From CBDCOD01 sp965219665 (GTDB lineage Bacteria > Pseudomonadota > Gammaproteobacteria > CAKMZV01), in contig CBDCOD010000002.1 of assembly GCA_965219665.1 (NCBI GenBank), positions 1-12,208 on the forward strand: a stretch of 12,208 nucleotides of DNA, given 5' to 3'. Position 1 is the first letter of the stretch, and the number at the start of each line of letters is the position of its first letter. Shown in pieces: positions 7,305 to 12,208 of this stretch. Both the position numbers and the translations under genes were made by a program. A model generated the notes under the pieces. The model had not been told where the DNA came from and searched no databases. It worked only from the letters and a program-made list of their open reading frames with translations.

Positions 7305-7789
7305 ATCATCTCCTTCCAAGGGTTTGGAAAGCCCATTGCTTGAAGAATAGTGCTTTCAGAACGCTCCATTTTTCTTGCTTCTTTTGCATCTATATGATCA
7401 TATCCTATTAAATGAAGTACTCCATGGGTAACTACATGTATCAAATGTTGCTCAAATGACACTCCTAAGTCATCTGCCGCCTGTTGTACTACGCTAAGGC
7501 ATATTAATATATCGCCCCATAATTCTGACTCACCGCTTTGTTGGCATCTTGCTCTATCTTCTGCTGAGTACGGGAATGATAACACATCCGTTACACTGTC
7601 TTTATAACGATATTGCGCATTATAAAACTGCATAGTAGGTGCATCACAGAAACAAATGCTAACACCTGCTTCCATGGCTTGCTCGTGTTGTAATATATGG
7701 TTCACCCATGTGGTTATTTTACCCTCCAGAAGCGAATCTGCAACAACATCACTAAATACAATCTGAACTGCAGAGTCCTGGAAGGGCAT
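7301..7789 (-). CDS. ybeY: YbeY endoribonuclease / rRNA maturation factor
   Basis: From the ATG at 7789 the product has 162 residues, close to the E. coli length (155). The zinc site is the family signature HGVLHLIGYDH, with preceding THG: H122, H126 and H132. The NAQYRYKDSVTDVLSFPY block carries the conserved Arg (R61). YbeY is a metal-dependent single-strand RNase needed for 16S rRNA 3'-end processing and ribosome quality control. A longer reading from TTG at 7873 would overlap the upstream giant gene and add 28 unrelated residues, so I reject it. No Shine-Dalgarno is visible. The stop forms an ATGA overlap with corC. The usual upstream partner phoH/ybeZ is missing: the stop of a giant surface-protein gene lies 17 bp upstream instead. 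Confidence 0.95.
   Translation of the reverse strand: MPFQDSAVQIVFSDVVADSLLEGKITTWVNHILQHEQAMEAGVSICFCDAPTMQFYNAQYRYKDSVTDVLSFPYSAEDRARCQQSGESELWGDILICLSVVQQAADDLGVSFEQHLIHVVTHGVLHLIGYDHIDAKEARKMERSESTILQAMGFPNPWKEMI
7310..7315 (-). promoter_or_regulatory. Shine-Dalgarno that fixes the corC start
   Basis: On the - strand AAGGAG is followed by ATGAT and then the ATG at 7304. The spacing of five bases favours this start over the in-frame TTG at 7319. The site lies inside the last codons of ybeY. Confidence 0.75.
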
Positions 7790-7806
7790 AACAGCGCGAG
7801 AGTGGT

Positions 7807-7929
7807 TTACAGATAGCGTGGACGTAACCGCAACGCTAACAAACTGAGCAAGAGCAGCAACCAGAGTGTCCAATCACTCGCGCCAGTCGTAGGCTGTAGG
7901 CTACAGCCACCACCGCCGCCACCGCCGCC
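7807..7929 (-). other. C-terminal sorting signal of Gly-Cys / JDVT-like CTERM type
   Basis: The last 40 codons read eight Gly (GGC/GGT codons, 7906-7929), Cys932, SLQPTTGASDW, the hydrophobic TLWLLLLLSLLAL, then RLRPRYL and TAA (7807-7809). The plan of small-residue linker, Cys, transmembrane helix and basic end is shared by known tripartite CTERM signals such as JDVT-CTERM and MYXO-CTERM. These are thought to be cut by glutamic-type intramembrane proteases, with the Cys probably modified. The family assignment is from memory of the pattern, and no protease gene is in this window. Confidence 0.65.
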
Positions 7930-10698
7930 AGCAGCAGGTTCAGGTGCTGCCTCCTCAACCGTAACCTCTATCGTACGATAAACCATAGCTCCCAAATCAT
8001 CCACAGCATGCACCGTAAGACGCGCACTGCCTGTCTGATTAGCAACACTACTCAACCTAATGCTTAACTCATTAGTAGTAGCCGTCAACACCGTGTTATC
8101 CTCAACCGTAACCTGCCAAGACAACGGCAAACCCTCATCCATAGCTAATACAGTAATCGTGAAATCAGCAAAACCTGCTGACAAACTAACATTCTCTGTA
8201 GAAAGCACTATAGTCGGTAAAGCATTACCCGTCTGAGCAACCACTATACGCGCATTGTTTTGATCCGCAACAAACACCTGACGACCGTCCGTAGAAACAC
8301 CTACTCCAACAGGAGCATCTAACACCACTTCAGAACCTGACAAGCCAGCGAACGTTGATACCGTTGAAGCCGAAACATCAACCACCCGAAGCAAATCATT
8401 ATTCGTATCCGCAACAAACACCGTACGACCTGCAATAACAACCCCTTGCGGCTGACCAAGCAACGCAGTAGAAGTAGAACCATCGGCATCACCCTCTCCA
8501 GCACCTGCATAAGTGGAAACCGTATTGCCATCAGCACTAATCACCGCTACCCGACTATTACCGCTATCTGCAACAAACAAACGACCATCGGATGCCAGAC
8601 TAATACCCTGAGGATTATTCAAACCAATAGCATAACCCGTAACCGCACTGCCATCAGCACTAATCACCGCTATCCGATTATTACCACTATCTGCAACAAA
8701 CAAACGACCATCTGTTGCCCACGCTAAACCAACAGGAGCATCCAAACCATCTGTAGCATAATCTGCAACCGAACTGCCATCAGCACTAATCACTCTAATA
8801 CTATTATTATCCCTATCCGCTACCAATACACGACCATCTGATGCCAGCGCCAAACCAACAGGCGCACTAAAGCGCGCTTCCGAAGCACTGCCACCATTCA
8901 CATTACCAGAAGCGCCTTCGCTACCCGCATACACAGTCGCCGAACCAGTGCCATTGCCCTGACTAACCACCTCATAAATAACATGATTGCCACTATCAGC
9001 AACTAACAAACGACCATCACTAAGCACCAAAACATGCTCCGGTGTATGCAGACCTCCAACATAGACTACTAAACTGGTCGATGCCATAAGACCATCTACA
9101 ATCTCAACAACCGTCAAACTCAACACCTGCGTAGCTATATTATCTGCAATGTCACCATCATCAACCGTTACCGTAACCGTTGCCGCACCAAATCCATCAG
9201 CAACACTCGAAAGGGTTATTGCACCAGAATCTATATCAATAGATAGTATTGCAAAACCAACATTGGTCGTACTCAAACTATAACTCAAGGTCTGTATACC
9301 ACCATCACCATCATCACTGCTCGCAACCGTCACTTCAACACTACCAAAACCCTCACGCACGCTAATAGCTGTGGTAGAAAGCGTGAAAGTGGGCGCATCA
9401 TTGATATTATTAACCGTCAACGTAAATGTCTGCTCAAAGCGATTATTAACCGCATCACCATCATCTACCGTTACCGTAATAATCGCAGTACCAAAAGCAC
9501 CTGCAACGCCACTAAGCGTTACAGCGCCTGATTGATCATCAATCGACAGCGTCGCAAAACCAACATCCGTAGTGCTTATACTATAGTTTAATGACTGCAC
9601 TACTCCAAGATCACCATCGTCACTGCTCGCTACAGAAACCTGCGCACTAACAAAGCCTTCATCTACTATCAACGCACTGGTAGAAAGCGTAAAACGCGGC
9701 GCATCATTCACACTATTGACCGTCAAGCGAATAGACTGCTCTGACTGACTATCAAAATCAGCACCATCATCTACCGTTACCGTAACCGTTACCACGCCAA
9801 ATGCATTTGGCACACTCGTAATCGTCAAAGCACCAGAGGCCGCAACAATATCTGCTATGGCAACCCCCAAAGCCGCCGTACTAACGCTCACACTATACGT
9901 CAATACCTGTGTCGTACCATCGCCATCATCACTGCTGAGAACCGTTACTTGGACACTACCAAAATCTTCATCTAAGGTTAAGTCAGTCGTGGACAAGGTG
10001 AAATTCGGCGCACCATTGACCGCACCAACTGCCAACACCAATGCCTGTGTCGCACTGCTATTCACACTACCGCCATCATCAGCTATCACATACACCGTAG
10101 CACCACCATTTTGATTAGGAATACTATTGATAGTAATCAAGCCTGTTTGACTGCTAATAGACAACTCAGCAAAACCTGTATCAGTCGTGCTTAGGCTATA
10201 CGTCAACACCTGATTGGTACCATCGCCATCGTCACTACTGAGAACCGAAACTTGTCTTAGACCAAAGCCCTCATCCAATACCAAAACACTGGTAGAAAGC
10301 GTGAAATTGGGCGCATCATTGACCGCATTCACCGTCAACACAAACGACTGCATAGCAAGATTATCAACCGCACCGCCATCATCAACCGTTACCGTAACCG
10401 TTGCCACACCAAACGCATCAGCAACACTACTAATGCTCACCGTACCACTGCCATCAATCAACAGCGTGGCAAAGCCAACATTGCTGCTACTCAGGCTATA
10501 AGACAGAAGCTGATCCTCAGTAGTATCGCCATCATCGCTACTGATTACCGTTACTTGCGTACTACCAAAATCCTCCGCCAAACTCAAAGCCGCTGTAGAA
10601 AGCGTGAAACTGGGCGCATCATTGACCGCATTCACCGTCAACACAAACGACTGTGTACTACGACTATCTACCGCACCGCCATCGTCAGCCGTTACCAC
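7807..10698 (-). CDS. 3' part of a giant cadherin-repeat / NHL-propeller surface protein with a Gly-Cys CTERM tail
   Basis: This is the uninterrupted 963-codon 3' stretch of one large gene whose 5' part lies upstream and beyond the window. GTG at 10698 is only the first usable codon after a frame break, not a true start. In order: the end of a broken domain (1-22); five cadherin/VNDAP domains (23-123, 124-224, 225-327, 328-429, 430-530); six NHL repeats (about 549-820); an Ig-like domain (about 827-915); APEPAA; eight Gly (924-931); Cys932; a hydrophobic segment (about 943-957); and an Arg-containing tail (RLRPRYL). DDGD and DDG motifs in each domain suggest Ca2+ binding. Inference: an exported adhesin-like protein processed at the Gly-Cys tail. 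The signal peptide would be outside the window. Substrate or partner is unknown. Confidence 0.85.
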   Translation of the reverse strand: MVTADDGGAVDSRSTQSFVLTVNAVNDAPSFTLSTAALSLAEDFGSTQVTVISSDDGDTTEDQLLSYSLSSSNVGFATLLIDGSGTVSISSVADAFGVATVTVTVDDGGAVDNLAMQSFVLTVNAVNDAPNFTLSTSVLVLDEGFGLRQVSVLSSDDGDGTNQVLTYSLSTTDTGFAELSISSQTGLITINSIPNQNGGATVYVIADDGGSVNSSATQALVLAVGAVNGAPNFTLSTTDLTLDEDFGSVQVTVLSSDDGDGTTQVLTYSVSVSTAALGVAIADIVAASGALTITSVPNAFGVVTVTVTVDDGADFDSQSEQSIRLTVNSVNDAPRFTLSTSALIVDEGFVSAQVSVASSDDGDLGVVQSLNYSISTTDVGFATLSIDDQSGAVTLSGVAGAFGTAIITVTVDDGDAVNNRFEQTFTLTVNNINDAPTFTLSTTAISVREGFGSVEVTVASSDDGDGGIQTLSYSLSTTNVGFAILSIDIDSGAITLSSVADGFGAATVTVTVDDGDIADNIATQVLSLTVVEIVDGLMASTSLVVYVGGLHTPEHVLVLSDGRLLVADSGNHVIYEVVSQGNGTGSATVYAGSEGASGNVNGGSASEARFSAPVGLALASDGRVLVADRDNNSIRVISADGSSVADYATDGLDAPVGLAWATDGRLFVADSGNNRIAVISADGSAVTGYAIGLNNPQGISLASDGRLFVADSGNSRVAVISADGNTVSTYAGAGEGDADGSTSTALLGQPQGVVIAGRTVFVADTNNDLLRVVDVSASTVSTFAGLSGSEVVLDAPVGVGVSTDGRQVFVADQNNARIVVAQTGNALPTIVLSTENVSLSAGFADFTITVLAMDEGLPLSWQVTVEDNTVLTATTNELSIRLSSVANQTGSARLTVHAVDDLGAMVYRTIEVTVEEAAPEPAAGGGGGGGGCSLQPTTGASDWTLWLLLLLSLLALRLRPRYL
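8239..9054 (-). repeat. Six NHL repeats (beta-propeller) in the giant surface protein
   Basis: Six copies of a roughly 35-50-residue unit each carry a proline-containing start and a VADxxNxxI core: ADSGNHVI, ADRDNNSI, ADSGNNRI, ADSGNSRV, ADTNNDLL and ADQNNARI. Between them are PxGLALASDGRVLV-type strands. This is the NHL pattern, which normally closes into a six-blade propeller used for protein, RNA or carbohydrate binding. The ligand is not predictable. The YAGSEG and YAGAGEGDADGS loops are typical of extracellular NHL proteins. Confidence 0.85.
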
Positions 10699-11070
10699 AT
10701 ATACAGTCGCTACGTACCAAAAGCATCGGCTACACCGTTTATGCTCACCGTACCACTGCTATCAATCAACAGCGTGGCAAAGCCAACATGGCTCGGTGCT
10801 AATGCTATAGGTAAGTGTTTGGCTCGTACCATCACCATCATCACTACTAACTACCGTTACTTGCGTACTACCAAAGTCCTCCGCCAAACTCAAAGCAGCT
10901 GTAGAAAGCGCGAAATTGGGCGCATCATTCACGCTATTGACCGTCAACACAAACGACTGCATAGCAAGATTATCAACCGCACCGCCATCATCAACCGTTA
11001 CCGTAACCGTAGCCACACCAAAGGCATCAGCAACGCTACTGATGCTCACCGTGCCACTGCCATCAATCAG
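10699..11070 (-). pseudogene. Frame-broken middle of the giant surface-protein gene (domains 4-5)
   Basis: This stretch links the open 5' and 3' parts of the same gene and is readable only if three insertions are corrected. Coming from upstream, one extra base near 11070 ends the 5' frame at TGA 11063 (GFATLSD-stop, where the sister domain has GFATLLIDGSG). A second extra base at about 10787-10796 turns the expected VGF stretch into EPCWLCHAVD-stop. An extra dinucleotide at about 10714-10715 then brings the frame back, near VYVVTADDGG. The bases between these points still encode good domain sequence (IDGSGTVSISSVADAFG, SSDDGDGTSQTLTYSIST). The last two insertions add up to one codon, so frame is disturbed locally for about 80 bp. 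Either sequencing/assembly error or real decay. Confidence 0.75.
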
Positions 11071-12208
11071 ACAGCGTGGCAAAACCAACAGCAGTTGTGC
11101 TAATGCTATAGGTCAGGGTTTGGGTTGTGCCACCATCGCCACTATCACTGCTCGCAATCGTTACGCGCGCAATACCAAAATCTTCATCCAACGCTAAAGC
11201 CGCTGTAGATAAACTGAAATTCGGTGCGTCATTCACACTATTGACCGTCAACACAAACGACTGCGTACTACGGCTATCTACCGCACCGCCATCATCAACC
11301 GTTACCGTAACCGTTGCCACACCAAAGGCATCAGCAACACTCGTCAAACTCAACGCACCAGAACTTGCATCAATCGACAACGTAGCAAAACCAACATCGG
11401 TGGTACTCACGCTATAAGCCAGAGTCTGATCCTCAGTCGCATCGCCATCATCACTACTAACTACCGTAATGGCTTCGGTGGTAGCAAAATCTTCATCTAA
11501 GACCACAGCAGTCGTAGAAAGCGCGAAAATCGGCGCATCATTCACCGACTGCACCGTAACCACTACTGTTTGCACCGCCGTGTTAGCCGTAGCAGAAGAA
11601 TCATCAACCGTTACCGTAACCGTTGCCACACCAAAAGCATTGTTCACACTGGTGAGCGTAACCTCTCCAGAATTGCTATCAATAGAGAGCGTTGCAAAGC
11701 CCACATCGGTCGTGCTAACACTATAAGACAGTATTTGAGCAATAAACGCATCGCCATCATCGCTACTGATTACCGTTACTTGCGTACTACCAAAATCCTC
11801 CGCCAAACTCAATGCCGTTGCAGATAGAACGAAACTGGGCACTTCATTCACCGCGTTCACTACCACACGTACTGCCTGTGTAAATTCACTATTAAAATCA
11901 GCACCATCATCCACCGTTACTGTAATCGTTGCCGCGCCAAAGGCATCAGCCACACTCGTAATGGTCAACGTACCAGAATCCGCGTCAATAGTAAGCAACG
12001 CAAAACCCGTATCTGTGCTGCTCACGCTATACGTCAATACCTGTGTCGTACCATCACCATCATCACTGCTCACCACCGTTATTTGCGTGCTAACAAAATC
12101 CTCATCTAAAGCCAAAGCAGTCGTAGAAAGCGTGAAATTAGGCGCACCATTAACCGCACCAACCGATATAACCAGCGCATGGGTTGCACTACTATTGACA
12201 CTACCACC
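11063..12208 (-). CDS. 5' visible part of the giant cadherin-repeat protein (partial, runs off the window)
   Basis: The frame is open from the window edge at 12208 to TGA at 11063-11065. It holds the end of one domain (GGSVNSSAT region), three complete domains and the first 59 residues of the next. Domains begin at about 12160 (GAVNGAPNF), 11857 (NAVNEVPSF), 11551 (QSVNDAPIF) and 11242 (NSVNDAPNF). Each follows the pattern VNxxPxFxLS, L-x-(L/V)-(D/A)-E-D-F, SSDDGD, LxYSxSTTxxGFA, SVADAFG, (T/I)VTVDDG. This matches cadherin-like / tandem-95 type extracellular repeats (family knowledge). The true start, and any signal peptide, is to the right of the window. The frame stop at 11063 is caused by an apparent one-base insertion at about 11070, because the downstream repeat continues in another frame. 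Confidence 0.85.
   Translation of the reverse strand, partial: GGSVNSSATHALVISVGAVNGAPNFTLSTTALALDEDFVSTQITVVSSDDGDGTTQVLTYSVSSTDTGFALLTIDADSGTLTITSVADAFGAATITVTVDDGADFNSEFTQAVRVVVNAVNEVPSFVLSATALSLAEDFGSTQVTVISSDDGDAFIAQILSYSVSTTDVGFATLSIDSNSGEVTLTSVNNAFGVATVTVTVDDSSATANTAVQTVVVTVQSVNDAPIFALSTTAVVLDEDFATTEAITVVSSDDGDATEDQTLAYSVSTTDVGFATLSIDASSGALSLTSVADAFGVATVTVTVDDGGAVDSRSTQSFVLTVNSVNDAPNFSLSTAALALDEDFGIARVTIASSDSGDGGTTQTLTYSISTTAVGFATLSD

Larger units (their letters stand above)
9109..12208 (-). repeat. Tandem array of ten cadherin/VNDAP domains (about 303-309 bp each)
   Basis: Domain bounds, read right to left: 11858-12160, 11552-11857, 11243-11551, 10939-11242, 10633-10938, 10330-10632, 10027-10329, 9718-10026, 9412-9717 and 9109-9411. 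Unit lengths are 101-103 codons except 10939-11242 (304 bp), which carries a one-base insertion, and 10633-10938 (306 bp), which carries one-base and two-base insertions. The middle four or five units are the most alike at DNA level. For example, 10331-10401 and 10940-11010 are identical over 71 bases, and 10525-10587 and 11750-11812 over 63 bases. The array continues beyond 12208. Confidence 0.9.

Noticed and set aside
7305..7319. TTG at 7319 as the corC start
   Set aside because: The ATG at 7304 has AAGGAG five bases upstream and an ATGA overlap with ybeY; TTG has neither.
7301..7873. Longer ybeY reading from TTG at 7873 (190 residues) overlapping the giant gene
   Set aside because: The extra 28 residues are unlike YbeY, overlap the Gly-Cys tail coding region in another frame and have no ribosome site. 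The ATG at 7789 gives the family length.
10699..11075. Programmed frameshifting in the giant gene
   Set aside because: No slippery heptamer or homopolymer run lies at any of the three sites, and three separate shifts would be needed.
8446..11827. Several repeated + strand open frames opposite the cadherin array (for example 10214-10501, 11127-11417, 11469-11726)
   Set aside because: They recur with the repeat period, are low-complexity Ser/Thr/Val-rich antisense translations, and follow from the codon pattern of the - strand domains.
9109..12208. Regularly spaced repeats as a possible CRISPR or satellite array
   Set aside because: The period is about 303 bp, the whole unit is coding, and copies diverge mostly in ways that keep the domain pattern.

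Overview
The window looks like a piece of a gammaproteobacterial chromosome with moderate to low G+C (judged by eye). YhbY, RlmE, a YbeY-CorC pair, YbfF, PanC and a MetZ-type sulfhydrylase all read as ordinary proteobacterial housekeeping proteins. I cannot name the genus.

Layout. On the + strand: the 3' end of a metZ-like gene (1-156), yhbY (153-458) and rlmE (462-1073) form a tightly packed, overlapping set. A 201-bp gap with a possible promoter follows. Then come aroC (1275-2375) and a CPA2/Kef-type antiporter with TrkA-N and TrkA-C domains (2406-4346). The + and - strand blocks converge at about 4347-4458, where there is a small AT-rich inverted repeat. On the - strand, read from right to left: a giant surface-protein gene (from beyond 12208 down to 7807), ybeY, corC, a YbfF-like hydrolase, panC and a small ABM-fold protein. 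From ybeY to panC the genes overlap or are separated by only 2 bp.

The right third (7807-12208) is the accessory part. It encodes at least ten cadherin/'VNDAP'-type domains of about 101-103 residues, then a six-blade NHL propeller, then one more Ig-like domain. The C-terminus is eight Gly, Cys, a hydrophobic segment and an Arg-containing tail, which resembles the Gly-Cys 'CTERM' sorting signals (JDVT/MYXO-like). The likely product is an exported, calcium-binding, surface-anchored protein. As given, the gene is broken by three small insertions (near 11070, 10787-10796 and 10714), all inside the most homogeneous repeats. They are either assembly or sequencing errors in repeats, or real inactivation.

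The housekeeping genes fall into themes: ribosome assembly and maturation (yhbY, rlmE, ybeY), shikimate and pantothenate biosynthesis (aroC, panC), and ion homeostasis (the CPA2 antiporter, corC). The most notable points are the giant protein's architecture and sorting tail, its mosaic repeat history, the clustered frameshifts, and its position 17 bp upstream of ybeY with no visible terminator. I found no clear new defence or mobile system.
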